Shown: positions 10,263-23,025, counted from the first letter of the stretch. The stretch is 64,000 nucleotides of DNA from Monosiga brevicollis MX1 (GCF_000002865.3 NW_001865040.1:194888-258887); one strand, 5' to 3'. Made by a program: numbers and translations. Notes: generated by a model from the sequence alone, not told the origin.

Positions 10263-13200
10263 TCAAAAAACACTCAGAGACAAGTTGTGTTGAGCAGATG
10301 GCCCTTGATATTCGACAATCTCCAGCACCACCGCTGCAGCCAAATAAACGTCCTAAAGACACAGGTCAAAAGTTCTAGTGAGCATGTTGAACAAGGAAAA
10401 AAAAAAAAAAAAAAAAACCCCAGAAATAAAACAAAATAAAAATAATAATTGAACAGGGCCAGAAGCGTACCGCAAGACGATAAGAAAGAACGTCTCGGCG
10501 ACCGAGCAACGGGATGAGAGTATCGAGCAATAAGGTCGAGCTTTTATTGATCAACTGCTGTGCCGTCGTGTCGGCGCCCAGGACAGTCTCATAGGCCAGA
10601 ACCCGAATACGGGACACCTAGAGCATAAAACAAACGGTCAGCCACCGCTGGCATGGCTTGCCAAGACTATTTGGTGGTCTCTGAGAACGTACTTGCACAG
10701 GGGCCATTGGGGTGAGGCTTTGGCGCACCCGTAGGCAAAGGCCAGACAAAGAGCTATGACTTGGCAAGTTGTAGATGGAAAACCTGTGTGATGGGCAATA
10801 CCAGCCGCCACTTGAATCAGCCTTGGCGAAAAACAATTTGAAGCCTCAAGCACTTCACAACGGATAGCCAGCATCCAACGCACCTTCCACCTTCTAGCTT
10901 GTAAATGGATTGGGCAGCAAGGCAGACGCCCACGTCCGTGAAAGGTTCTGGTATCTCGGGAGGCGCCGAGCAGCGCAGTTTCATGGGCAATTTGGACAGC
11001 TTCTGTTGGGGTTCAAGTAACAAGGCACGAAGCACCAAGTCGCATTCCTAGCACCCAATCAATATCATTTCGCCACGCGAGCAGGCGTCAAGACCAACCC
11101 GCGGTATGAGGAACCATGCGAGAAATAAAAACATTTCAAGCAGGCTGCACAACAAGAGGGCGTCTATGCCTCTTGCTGGTAAAAGTTGGGTGGATAGCTC
11201 ACCGAGGGCGCCGCAAACGTCACCAAGCAGTCATACGGTTCCTGGCCAGCCGCCTCAATCGGTAGCGACGCATCAGCGTGCAGGGCTTGGGCCTGATCCT
11301 CGTTGTTTCCGATCCAAACGCGCCATCTACAGCCCTCGAGCATGGCTGCATCTCTGGCTGGGCGTACAGTCAAGTGCATCGGCCCGACCAGTCCGCAGAG
11401 TCGGACGGTGATCCTGCAACGACCCCGAATACGCCTAAAGATTCAAGCATGGACACACGCCAAGTCACTAGGTGTGTACAGGAATCTGCTGACAGGTGAC
11501 GATGCACATGTGATACCAACACTAACATTGCTTTTGATGAGCCAGCCACATGCTCGTGGTGTAAAAGCCACCACAGCTGCGCATCCACCTACCAATGTTG
11601 AATGCAAGTGTGAGAGAATCAAGCCGAGGGATCTCGTTTCAAAGGAAAAGCAAAAACAAACCCACAATAAACCAAGCGCCACAACTTCTATGCAAACACC
11701 GCGCATGCACAGCGCATACGGCCCCGGGAAAATGATTACCTGCGTCTGATCTGCGGCGCTGCTGGCGGCGGGCTGCATATTAGCCAGCCAAATGCCAACG
11801 ACAGATTCGGCTGTCATGACGCGCCACGGACGGTGCCAACCGGGGCGGGTCGCTTGGCCGGCAGCATCCGTAGCACTCGCCAAGAGTCCGACCTCCCGAA
11901 CGTCGTCATCACCCACATCGGTGCTCCGCAAGCGCAGCTCGTGATAGCAGCGATCCTCAAGGGGGCGCAAAGGGAAAATCCACGTGCGTTTGGTCACACG
12001 GTTTGGTAATCGAATAGTACCGAGCACTTGCTGGGTCGTACCAGTACAACCAATGACTTGCCACGTCACGGCCTCATTCCAATGCAGGTCTGGCACCCGC
12101 AGATAGAGCCCCTCAACGCGCACAGCCCATGGGCATTGCACGAGGATATCCGATCGTCCTTGGCGATAGCGACGCGTGGTCACGCACACCGGTACCTCCT
12201 CGTGGCGAGGCCGCTCCAGAGTTAGGCAGCGCAGTTGTCGGATCTTGTGCGCTTCCTGTTGGGGAAGAATATCTGCCTCCGTTGGACTAGCAAGCAAGAT
12301 GCGCAGAGAAGGCGAAAGATGGCTGTCGTCCGTCAAAAGTTTTAACCATGGCGCCAGCGACTTGAGAGGGTCTGGAGTGCCCTGGAGAAAGCCAAGAACG
12401 CCAAAGTGCGTGGCCAAGTCCTGGCGCTGAGTTGGAGTGTAATGTTCATAAAGCCAGGCCAATGCATCGGGGTTGGCGGAATCTGCTGGGGCGCACAGAC
12501 AGACCCACAGCAAAAACGCCGCCTGCACGAGCTCGCCAGCATCGCGGTCAGCAACAAGAAGAAAGATGGTGGGTACTTCTTGATCGAGGCTTTTCCGTCT
12601 GCGATCTAGAAGACTCTGCAAGGTCGCTGCTGCATCGCGATGACCCATGACATGAAGGAGATGACGCAGTGGCAGGCGTATTGAGGTCGTCAAATCATCC
12701 GCAGCTAGCAGGGTGTTTCGGTAATCAGCAGCGCTCTACGTTGCAAGCAAAGAAAGGCACATGGAAGGGCAGATGATGTCAGGCACGCGGGACCGGACAG
12801 GTTGAGACCAGAACTAGCGGTGATGGTCAAAAGTCGACATCTGTGCATTTTGGGGTGCCACGAACCTCAGAGCCTGGAGCGTCTGGCTGACACAGATCGA
12901 TCAAGCAAATGTTTGGATCCACCTTGGCCGAGTCTGCATTCGAGCAGCTCCCGCTTTTGTCCCGTAATAGCTGCAACAGCTCGGCAGGAGGCTGTGCATG
13001 CGGCGAGGAGAAGAGTTGCACAGAACAAGCACACGGACAAACGTTTTTGGCGTGGTCAGTGTTCATGACCGAATGATCGTTTGCAACGCAGCCATCACAC
13101 ACTGGTTGATGGAGCGTTGGAGCGTTTGATGATTGCGAGCAAGTACGCGTACCGGGAGCACGGGCCCCGAGGTGAGTCGAATGACATTGTGCAGCCAGAT

Positions 13201-14372
13201 AGAATGGTGGCGATCAGGCAGGAGACACTGCAATTGAACAAGGGACTCATGTCGGTAATAAAGCTTTGGCTGGTCCAAGAGAAAGCGACTGCAAGGGTCA
13301 GAGGTGCGTTTGAGAAGATTCGGACCGAAGCCGAGAGCCTGGTGCAGGATATAGGTTGCGATGCATACCAGCATGTCAGCAGCATGTCCTCCAAGACCAA
13401 AGCATGACCAAGATGAGCCGGGGGACACAGGTGGGTTATGAAGCGTCGCTGTACACTGGCAAAGCAGCGACGCATGCCCACGTTCCAGCAGAGAGCATCT
13501 ATCCCTCCATGCGAACGAAGCATGCCGTGGAGATCATGGGCGTGTGCGGGTAAGGAGTGAGCTGAACCTAGTCATGGGGAAATCGATGGTACGACGAAGC
13601 CAAAGGGATACCAGGTTCGGCAAGTTGTGTAAGCTCAGAGGCGTCCACGACCACGGCTCCATCGATGGGCATGTCGGGGATATTGGCTGGGTCATGCTCC
13701 ATTGGGATTGAGGCCAGCGATAGCCAAGCCGATTGGCGCAAGACCTAACCAGACCAGCGATGAATGGCATTGAGCGATTGGCGGATCTGATCAACTCTGG
13801 GCGTGGAGGGGTGCAGGAAGGTAGAGAGGCGGCAGACCATGAATTTTCGTTGGTGCAACTCAACGGTCTGCAATTCAAGAGGTAGCAGCAGCCAGGATGC
13901 TTCGGGCCGCGCGAGTCGGCCTAAGATGAAGGGAACCGAGCTGCGAGTCACAGAGGTGAGATAGGCGGCACTGGGGTCTTGATTTGCTCTTGGAGTCAAG
14001 GCGACCAGCTGCGTACATTTGCTTGAATTTGCAGGTGGCATGCCACTGATGGAGAATGTCAATGGCGGCCTCGGCAGAATCTGCATGCTCCATCACCACA
14101 CGGGGTCGGCGAGGCGCTGGGGGCACAGCAACGGCGACATGTTGTCCAGAGCCCGCGGCACTCTCAGCCACGACATAGATAAAACGCGCTCTATGGGAGG
14201 GGGGTCATTCAAAAGGGCCGATGAGGACAGTGCCTGCTAGGGTGAAATCGGTTTGCTGGGAGGGTGGACGACGGAAAAGGCTGAAGCATGAGTCGAGAGG
14301 CATGGAAAATTCATGTCTGCGAGGCAGGGTTGGCACGCACTCGGCGTTGTGGGCCAGCACGACGAGCGGCAT
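10263..14372 (-). CDS. Multi-exon gene of unknown function
   Basis: Not recognised. Supported exons, in transcript order, include about 13870-14170 (FIYVVAESAAGSG; AIDILHQWHATCKFKQMY), 13770-13950 (SVPFILGRLARPEASWLLL), 13580-13700 (NIPDMPIDGAVVVDASEL), 13210-13410 (ATYILHQALGFGPNLLKR), 12830-13030, a large exon about 11750-12730 (SIRLPLRHLLHVMGHRDAA; HEELRLRSTDV-type beta-rich text), about 11165-11330, 10866-11048 (PMKLRCSAPPEIPEPFTDVG), 10471-10617 (LLLDTLIPLLGRRDVLSYRL) and 10263-10352 (AAAVVLEIVEYQG, then stop). The protein would be soluble, helix-rich first and beta-rich later, with no signal peptide or membrane span. The start (ATG 14372, MPLVVLAHNAEC) is tentative and two genes are possible. 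A TRAPPC10/11-type trafficking subunit was considered but not supported. Confidence 0.45.
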
Positions 14373-15499
14373 GCTGCTCTGCTACTGCACCCCAAGGCGA
14401 CACCAGTGCATGCACGAGGCGAGGTTTGACGACACAGCTCTGTGTCGGCTGGATGTCTTAGGAATGAGAGAGGCTGTCCATCAGCAAGCACAACAGCGGG
14501 GCCACCACGTGCTGATCCCGCCAGTGTGACTTTGATTTTCTGTTTAGATGGTTCAGCGTTGTCCACGAGTCCAAGCCCTTGGGCTGCCCGTTCCCTCCAA
14601 GCTCAGGCGCGATGGGCCTTTCGCAGTCACCGAGCAAGACCACGCCTGCACCCCCGGGCGACGCACTGCACTGCATCCAGCACTCGAGCGATCGAGCCAA
14701 TGGACACAGCGAGATTGCTTTTTTTTTTTGGAGAGCAAGAGAAAGAATAAAAACATCTGACATCAACACTTGACAAGCGTCCCCACGGAGGAGAAGAGGC
14801 ATAATTACCACATGTAAAGAGAGAGAGAACAAGTTCCTTTGTTCTCTCTTCTTCTCTTTCTTTGTGCTTTCTCTCTCTCTTTGTTTCTCCGACCAAACCG
14901 AATTTGTTTCTTTGTTCTCTCTCTCTCTTCCTCTCTCTCTCTCTTTGTTCTCTCTCCTCATTCTTTTGTTTTATCTCTCTTTTGCGCATGCAGGAAAGAA
15001 ACACCCTGTTGGATCTCTCTTGTCAAGAAAGGGGGCGGGTACGTGCCTGTGCCTGGGCCAGTGCGTGACCTTGGGTCGACTGGTCGTCTGCTGTGCATGT
15101 CTTGATGGTTCTCGGAAAGGGGGTTGTGACTGGGTGCACCAGGGATCTGTGACTGGGTGTGGAGGAGCTGGGTGCTACCTGGTGGTAGGGTGGGGCTGGG
15201 CGTGGGCGTTGGATCAGCTGTTGTTGCCGCATGGCTGGCTGGCTGGTTAACTGGCAGATGGCGTGTTCTTATAGGCTGACGAGCTCGCAGGCTGGCGCCA
15301 GGAGGATGGTGACGCCGACAGACGACACACGGACCGAAGCCACAACCGTTGAAGACGTACGTTGCGCGTGCCCCCTGTGGCATCGACCGCATGATGGCTT
15401 CTCGTCCTTTTCAACCCCCCCCNNNNNNNNNNNNNNNNNNNNNNNNNNNNNNNNNNNNNNNNNNNNNNNNNNCCCAAAAAGGGTTTTTTTTTTTTTTAA

Positions 15500-15532
<33 letters not shown>

Positions 15533-15789
15533 CCCCTCCTCTTTTCCCGACTTGCGTTTCATTTGACGCCTCGCTGATTTGATGCGCAGCCCGCGGTACT
15601 GCACTTGAACGAAGTGACTGGGCCCGATGGGCGTTTGGTCTTTGGACGAGATGGTGCGGATAGCTTCTGACATCTTCTTAATCCTTCGTTTGACTTGCCC
15701 GTGCTCGTGTTTTTTCTTTGTCCGGTTTCAATCGACAACTCATCCTGACTTGCACTTGCTGAGTAGTTCGCGATTTACGTAGCGATACC
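14373..15789. other. Intergenic, pyrimidine-rich, with assembly gap
   Basis: CT/T-rich runs about 14819-14985, G/C-rich spacer, then the gap region. The first exon(s) of the TRPA gene probably lie here or in the gap. No complete coding exon recognised. Confidence 0.5.
15418..15531. other. Assembly gap with low-quality flanks
   Basis: Fifty N (15423-15472) flanked by C runs, then cccaaaaaggg, a T run, aaaa and a C run of about 27 bases. The homopolymer flanks look like read-end noise rather than genome sequence. Confidence 0.9.
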
Positions 15790-18700
15790 GTGACTGCTCT
15801 TCCGATCGGAACCACGGATGATGAAGATGACGAGACTGCTGATCTCAATGATTTGCAGGAGCTAGCCCTGGCCCTTATCCAGGCCGTGCGCCAGGAGGAC
15901 CAAGGCCGCATCCAGCGTTTGCTGCAGAAACGCGCCCACCCAGACTTTATCAACCTCAAGGACGATCAGCTCCTCACAGCCCTTCATTATGCTGCTCGGG
16001 CTGGCAAGAAGGGCATCGTTGCCAATCTCACCGAGCACGGGGCTGGTCAGTTGGGGCCCATTGCTTAAGACTGAACTGGTTTTGCTTTGACACGAGTTGC
16101 ACGCCCAGTTCAACCTGGCCTCGCTGATGATGATTTCATAGACCCCTGTGCTTTTGGCGAGGAAAGCATCACCCCGCTGCATCTAGCAGCCAAGGCTGGC
16201 GCGCGCGAGGCGCTCAGCACGCTGATCGATGCTCTGGCTGATCCAAAACTGGTCAACGTTGGCGATGATTACAGCCAAAGCCCACTCCACTATGCCTGCC
16301 GACGCTCCCGAACCATCAATTGCGTCAAGCTGCTGCTCCAACGCAACGCCAACGTCAATGCCTCCGATAAACAAGACGTGACTCCATTGCACAAGGCGTG
16401 CATGTACGGGCACCGCAAGGTGTGCTTCGTCAAGACCAGTCCACTCATGGGCACCCCTTGAGCACGCACACTCAAGGGGGCAACTCTCACACACCCACCT
16501 GCACTGCATGCCGTGCCGACGACGTGTGGGGTTGTTAGATGGTGGCAGTGATGCTGGATGCTGGTGCCAACATTCGTGCCCTTGATAATGAGCAAGGCAC
16601 ACCGTACGTTTTCATTTTTACCTTTCAACTCGGGCGTTTCTGCCTCGAGCTTCGACATTAGACTGACTTCTCCCCACTCACTATTGTTCTAGGCTGCACA
16701 TGGCAGCCATGGAGGGCCACAGCAAAGTGGTGTCGCTCCTTTTGCATCGCGGACAAGAGGCTGTCTCGATGATGCTGCGTGACAAAGACACCTCTGGTCC
16801 GATCCGGGCGCAGATGGCAGTGTAGCTCCCCATGTTCCCATACTGCCCCTGCGTCATCCTGACCAGCAGGTTCTTCCGTGGCTATGTAGGCAATACGGCA
16901 TTGCATTTGGCAGTGGAGAACGGCCATCCACATCTCGTGTCACTGCTGATCAAGGCCGATGAAAGCATCATCCACTTGGTCGATGCTCGCGGGCGCACGC
17001 CCTTGCACGTGGTAAGGGGTTCTGGCCTCTCCACGTATCCGCGCCAGCCCACGAGCGCAACGGCATGCTTGCGGCCATCCAACGATGCAATCCAGCCACC
17101 CGTCTCCACGTCTTGGATATGGACGCTCATCATCACATCACCGATGCGTTGTGGAATTTGGTTTTGGTTCGCATTGGCAGGCAGCAGCTGCAGGAAGCAA
17201 GGGCGCGGATATCTTCCAACGCCTCTTGGCCTACGGCGCTCGACTGCCAACAACTGATTCAGAAGGACTCACAGCAGCTCACGTGGCTGCCATGCACAAC
17301 AACACAGCGGTGCTGCGGCTGATCCTTGACAGCAAGGGTGAAATCAACTGCACCGATAACGACGGGTAGGCTTTGGTTTGAATCCACCCTGGTGCTGCTG
17401 GAAAGCCAATTGGTACCGTCACCGACCACCCCTCACCCTTCTCCATCGGCGGCTCGCACGCGCCTGTGGGGGCTTTTAGGTTTACGCCCCTCATGATTGC
17501 TGCTTGGAAAGGCCAACTGGAGGCTGTCAAGCTTCTTTTGCAGAACGGAGCCGATCTGACAGTCACTGATAAGCTTGCGTATGTGTCTCGCAGCGCTGAC
17601 ATGCCACGCTGCTTTTGGCATCTCAAAGCTTGAATATGATCAAGGTGCTTACTTGATGGCGTGACGCGTGCAGTAAAACCGCGATTCACTGGGCGGTGGA
17701 GGGCCACCACGACAAGGTCGTGGCCGAGTTTCTGCAGTACATCCAAATTCACACCCTTTTTTCTGTCCTTGAGCAACCCGATCGGTGCGTGTCAACTTCA
17801 ACTTGTCCAGTGGAGACGCAACAGCTGCCTCTGCGAGAACCTTTGTCCTGGTGCTGATCAAACCAACCACCCTGACCGTGCCTCGATCACATGTTTTAGG
17901 CATTTGGATACTTGCATGCACGTGGCGGCCAGCGCCGGTCACATTGGTATATTCGAACAATTGTGCCAGGTGGACGAAGCTACGGTCGTCCGGCTGATGC
18001 AAGCTCAAAATGATGATGAGCAAACACCATTGCATTTCGCCGCCAAGGCCGGCCATGCACGCCTGGGCCAAAAGCTATTGCGCCGGAATGCGCAGCTGTC
18101 CCTCATTGAGGATGCGGACTGTAATCGCGAGACGGCTTTGCACATTGCGGCCAGCTATGGGCACGCCTCCTTTGTCAAGATGCTTCTGGATGAAGGGGCC
18201 TCTGTGGAATCACGGTACGTGTCGGCTGTGGGTCCAGTCCTTTTTCCTTGTCTGCATCTCATGTGTTCTGACTGCTGGATGGCGAGCGCAGGAATAGCAA
18301 GCGATGGACTGCACTGGACTCGGCGGCCAAGTTTGGTCACCTGGATGTCGTCGATGTGCTGCTGGCAAACAATGCACCTATCAATGCCGCCGACATCAAT
18401 AACGTGCGTCAGGCGCTTCGGTTGTAATTGCTAGCCGAAATCACGTGCACGGGGCTCATGCACAGGCCTGAACGTGGGTGCTTTAGGTCACGCCTCTGCA
18501 CTTGGCCGCAGAGCAGGGCCACGTTGACGTCGTTGAGCGGCTGATTGACGGCAACGCCTCGCTGCGCATTCGCAATGCGGCGGGCATGAACGCCCTGGTA
18601 CGCTTTTGATCTTGGCCCAATTTTGTGTCAAAGTAAACCCTGTTTCAAGTGAGGCTTGGGTGACTGTCATCCAACGTACTCACGGCCTTGTTGTGCCGTC

Positions 18701-19676
18701 TCCAACTTTTTTTGGAGAGATAGGAAGCTGCTGTCATGGCAGGTCAGTTGGATGCAGCGCTCAAGTTTATTGGCCACAACCGCTGGATGGAGGCCATGAC
18801 CCATGGACAAGATTCCAAGGACCTGGGCGGGTCGCGTTCAACGTCCTTAACCACTCGCACGACTCCTATGAAACGCATGATCCGCTTCTTGCCCGAAGCG
18901 GCTCTCGCTGTACTCAAAGTACGTGGCTACAGATTGGGAGTGGGAGCAGGGCAGAGGAAGGCATGATCACGAAGGCATGCGGTGTTCAAAGGTTTGTCTT
19001 GCAAGCCTGGGCTCATGGATTCGTGATCTACGACTCGCTGCATGCTTGCTTGTGTAGCGATGCCGGGAGTCAGTGCCAGATCGACCCAACTGCGAAAAGT
19101 ACATTTGGCGGTTCATTGATGAGGCTCCCAAGGGTAACATCTCGCACGTGGAGGACCATCCCTTGATGCTGATGGTGCATCACAACCGCGCAGAGCTGCT
19201 GGCGCATCCCGTGGTCGAGGCGCTGTTGTTTCACAAGCAGAAGAAGTTTGGCGCGCTCAGCATGTTTGTCAACCTGGCCCTCTATGTCACGTTTTTGGTC
19301 TTCTTGACCTACTTTGTGTGCCGCGTGCCCGTGGCTTTGGATAGTAAGCCAGACCTGAGAACTAGCCAGTACTTTGCATCGGCCATGATTATGGTGCTCT
19401 CTGGGATTCGTCTTCTCGCCGAATGCCTGCAGCTCAGCTTTGAGAAGCTTCGCTACTTTACCGATCCCTTGAATGTTGTCGAGTGGGCCGTGTTCTCGTG
19501 CTCGGTGGCCTTTATCGTGCCATTTTGGCTGGATTATGATCAATCCGTAACACAGTGGAGCGTGGGGGCCGTGGCTGTCTTTTTGTCGTGGATCAACGTG
19601 TTGCTCTTTGTACGAAAGCTTGATGTGTTTGGCATCTACGTCCTCATGTTTGAGGAAACGCTCAAGACCGTGATCA

Positions 19677-19712
<36 letters not shown>

Positions 19713-20848
19713 CGGCGTGTGCACTGGTTTTTTTTGCAGGCCGCATGGTTATGATTTGGAGACAGGCGGAATTTCGACTCATCCATTCTTTCTCTGTCGT
19801 ATAGGTCTTGATTGTCTCGCTCCTTTTCTTGGCGGGCTTTAGCTTGAGCTTCCACATTCTGCTCAACAACACTTACTACTTTTCCAATGCCGATCGCTCG
19901 TTGATGAAGACCTTTGTCATGATGACGGGTGAATTTGGTGCGCACGTCTGTCTGCGCCTCGAGCATGCTTTGTTCATGGCGACCATAATGTCAAGAGACT
20001 AACGCAGTCATCTCGGCCTCCCTTTTTTTTGTTTTTAATTTTCTACCTTTCTTTCTTGTTGCAGAGTATTCGGATTATTTTGTTGATACGGTGCATCGGT
20101 TTCCGACGCTGCCCTTCTTCATGTTTGCCGTGTTTGTGCTCTTGATGCCTATTCTGCTGATGAATCTGCTGGTACGACACTTGATTGGCTCTCGCTGGAT
20201 CTTTGCAAGGAGGTGTGTCATTCACTTGTTCTGTGGCAGATTGGTCTGGCGGTCGGCGATATTCAACGCATTCTGGAGCATGCCAAGTTTGCACGGCGCA
20301 AGGCGCGCGTGAAAGAGCTTTTGCCGTTGCAAGAGTTTGGTAGCTGGTTGACGGCGACTTTGCCCTTTCTCCGCACCAATCCTGAGCGCTTCTTTGTCAA
20401 GGTCAGTGCTCATTGTGGAGATGGTTGGTTGAGACCGATAGAAGTGGTGTTGTATGCCGGGCGCCAGCTTACGCCCTGATCGGATTTGGGACAGGAATAC
20501 GTATTTGACCTGGCAGCCCGTCAACCTTGGCGAAAGGTGGTGTCGGCGTTGATCGACAGCGAGTTTGATTTCGAGCGGGTAGGACGTGGTTGCACTGCAG
20601 CGCCTTGCTGGGTATGCGAACGTGGTGCGCCGTTCTCATTTGTTTTGTCTGTTGGCTGACCTTTCAAACAGTATGACGAGGATACTGACGTGTCTGAGTT
20701 GATGCTGTTGCGAAAGGAAAACACACGCTTGACTGACGACCTGAAGCAGCTACGCAAGACATTGCGGATCGTTTCGCGCGAGTTTGAGGCTCAAAGCAAG
20801 CTCATTGATCGTCTTGCCCACCACCATGATATCGCGCTCATTGATTGA
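15790..20848 (+). CDS. TRPA: Ankyrin-repeat TRPA-type cation channel (5' end uncertain)
   Basis: About 17 exons. N-terminal half: some 14 ankyrin repeats (e.g. TPLHLAAKAGAREAL, SPLHYACRRSRTINCVKLLL, TPLHMAAMEGHSKVVSLLL, TALHIAASYGHASFVKMLL). Then a linker and a six-span channel domain (about 19240-20300): LALYVTFLVFLTYFV (S1), FASAMIMVLSGIRLLAE, VAVFLSWINVLLFVRK, VSLLFLAGFSLSFHIL (S5), pore MKTFVMMTGEFG, and FVLLMPILLMNLLIGLAVGDI (S6). The pore and S6 match TRPA1, in which the filter reads MLGD; here it is MTGE. A short C-terminal coiled coil (ENTRLTDDLKQLRK) is the counterpart of the TRPA1 tetramer core. Family role: plasma-membrane Ca2+-permeable chemo-/thermo-sensor. The first visible exon opens at about 15790 with no in-frame ATG and an upstream in-frame stop, so the start exon is upstream, perhaps in the gap. 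A GT repeat forms one intron donor (19679). Confidence 0.85.
19679..19711 (+). repeat. (GT)n repeat forming a 5' splice site
   Basis: The exon ends in atcaag and the next bases are an uninterrupted GT array of about 16 units, so the intron donor is part of the microsatellite. The acceptor ends at about 19804 (gtatag). Confidence 0.9.
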
Positions 20849-21094
20849 GTGCTGACCCTTGTGTGCTTGCAAAAGAGTGGTGATTCTATGAGTATGAAGT
20901 AGCCGCTGTCTCCCTTTTAACACTGGAGTAGCGGGGCGGGGCTCCTATAGTCGGAACAAAAGTCGACCCAATCGATCTGAATTTATGAATGAATGGAGCA
21001 ACGACAAAATCTCTCTCTCAAAAAAAAATTGTGTGTGTGTGTGTGTGTTGTCTCTTTTTTTTCTTCTCCATTTTTTTCCTGTTGTTGTCTGAAG

Positions 21095-22318
21095 ATGGCG
21101 AGGTGCTGGGGCCTGTTTGGTGTGGTCGTGGGGGTGTGGGCTTTGGTGGGGACGGTGGTGGAGGCCCAAACGAGTTTTCCACCGCCATTCGATCGGGTGT
21201 TGGCTTTGGGTGACGCGGGTCAAGATGTGTTTATCTTGCAGAACCTGATCCGCAACAACAACCAGAGCATCGTGTTGCGAAACGCGTCGGCTGTGTTTGA
21301 CAATGCAACACAGGCAGCGGTGGTTGCGCTGCAACAGGCTTGGGGCTTGAGCGCGACGGGCGTGGCTGATGCCACGACTTTGGCCACGGTGCTGACACAG
21401 CTCAGCTGGGATCGCTATGTGGATGACGGCCGTCCTGCGTCGGCTCGTGGTTACGCGTACAAGATTCTGGTGCCCGTGCACCGCAACCGCAGCCTGGAGA
21501 CCACGGCTGAGCTGCAAGCCGCCAATGGGACCGTTCTTTACCGCTTTCAAGGTCTGTGCCTTGGATGGTCGCGAGTCAATTCAAGCACGGTTTGGCTGCT
21601 ACGAGTAAATTGTATCGCTTGCTCATTCGCCTCGTGCAAACGCGATCGTTCTCCGTGTGCGTCGGGTCCTGGGTGCTAGTGCGGGCGCATGGCTACAACA
21701 GCTGCCAGTGTGATGATGACTGGCCCAACTTCCACAACGACAATCCAGGGCTAAACATGTTCACGTCCAACGGCAATACGGTCACGGGCTTGATCATGGC
21801 CGACCTGAACAGCCCGGAACCAGATCCCAAGTCCTATGGACCCTATCCCATCAACCGGGCCGTGCAAGGGCTAGAGGGCAATGCGGCCTGGCTCGTGCCC
21901 AACATTCGAGATGGCTTGCTTTTGCACACGGGCGAATGGCCCAACTGGAGTCCCGGGGAGCCAATGCCCAACAGCGAGGGCTGCATGCACGTTCGTTTTG
22001 TCGCATGGTTGCCTTGGTTCTGATTGACGCGCGTTGTGTGTCAGTTTCGGTTCAACTCTTAAACTTGTGCCTCATGTCCATGGGTGTGTTGGTGTAGGCG
22101 TATCCCGAGTCGATTGATACCATCTACAAGACCCTGGTCAGCTTGGGCGTGGTCGTGCACACCAATCCCGGTAGGTGGAGGCTGATCTGCGCTGCGCGTG
22201 GCGCTAAGTTTGCATGGTGGTTTGACTCAACTTTGACCGCATGCACGTGTTGCCAGGCGGCGTGTTGCCCTATCCCTACAAGTCGCAAGGCCTCTTCAGC
22301 ATCTACCAGGTGGACTAA
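21095..22318 (+). CDS. Secreted peptidoglycan-binding / YkuD L,D-transpeptidase-like protein
   Basis: Four exons: 21095-21551, 21680-21990, 22098-22170 and 22257-22318 (300 residues). All introns are GT-AG and the phases agree. A signal peptide (LFGVVVGVWALVGTVVEA) is followed by a PG_binding_1 domain (LALGDAGQDVFILQNLI, then AAVVALQQAWGLSATGV; residues about 40-105). Residues about 150-290 carry the YkuD signature: a His (LLLHTGEWPNW), 15 residues, then NSEGCMH, the counterpart of the bacterial S-H-G-C motif with the nucleophilic Cys at about residue 254. In bacteria YkuD enzymes make or exchange peptidoglycan cross-links. In this setting action on bacterial wall peptides, or a changed substrate, is inference. 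It lies 246 bases after the TRPA gene on the same strand. The Glu before Gly-Cys (usually His) is atypical. Confidence 0.85.
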
Positions 22319-23020
22319 GGGCATCGAGTCATGACTCGGCGCGGCTGCGTCCTTGGCGGCGCCCAGAATTGAGTATACGAACGTAGTGACCATATTACAT
22401 AATTCATCGTTCACTGACTTCGCCAATAATATCTGACATTTTGTTACATGTTTGAGCCGCCGCCTGCCATGGCATACGTATCACCAAGAGGAACACATGT
22501 AGCCAAACCTCCCGTGTGCTGATGTGCTGCCAACTGTCCCCTCTTGAAGCAGGACCAGCTGGATCATTGAGCATGGGACACATTCCCCTTGTCAGTGTAC
22601 TTGATGAAGCTATAAAGTAACTTGTTGCAGATGTATCATGGATAGTAATAACCTTATAAAGCGATGAGTGCAGTATTGATACGTAATGTCTGTGCGCCTC
22701 CTTCACAATGTCACCTGACCACAGTCTCATATCTCTGTCTTTGACTATGCGTTTGATAGTCTCTCTGCTTTAGTGTTTGAATCTACCCGTCTCGTCGTCT
22801 CGTTCCTGTCCCCATCTCTGCTTTTCTCTCAGTTCCTGTCTCTCCCTCTACGGTTTTCTCTGACTTTCGCTAAAGTCTCGTTGCTGGGGAGGGGTGCAAC
22901 AATTTCTTTTGGCAGTGCAGGCCGGCTGATTCAATCAGTGGTCTGCATCTGACTCGCTGCCCTTTTCAGCAGCACAAAAGTATGTCTGCATGCTCGGCGC
23001 TCTTGGCTCTGTGTGTGTGA

Positions 23021-23025
<5 letters not shown>

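Noticed and set aside
10263-14372. Assignment to TRAPPC10/TRAPPC11
   Set aside because: Only a general beta-rich resemblance; no diagnostic block could be aligned.
21095-22318. Bacterial contamination as source of the YkuD gene
   Set aside because: Three in-phase GT-AG introns and continuous eukaryotic context on both sides.
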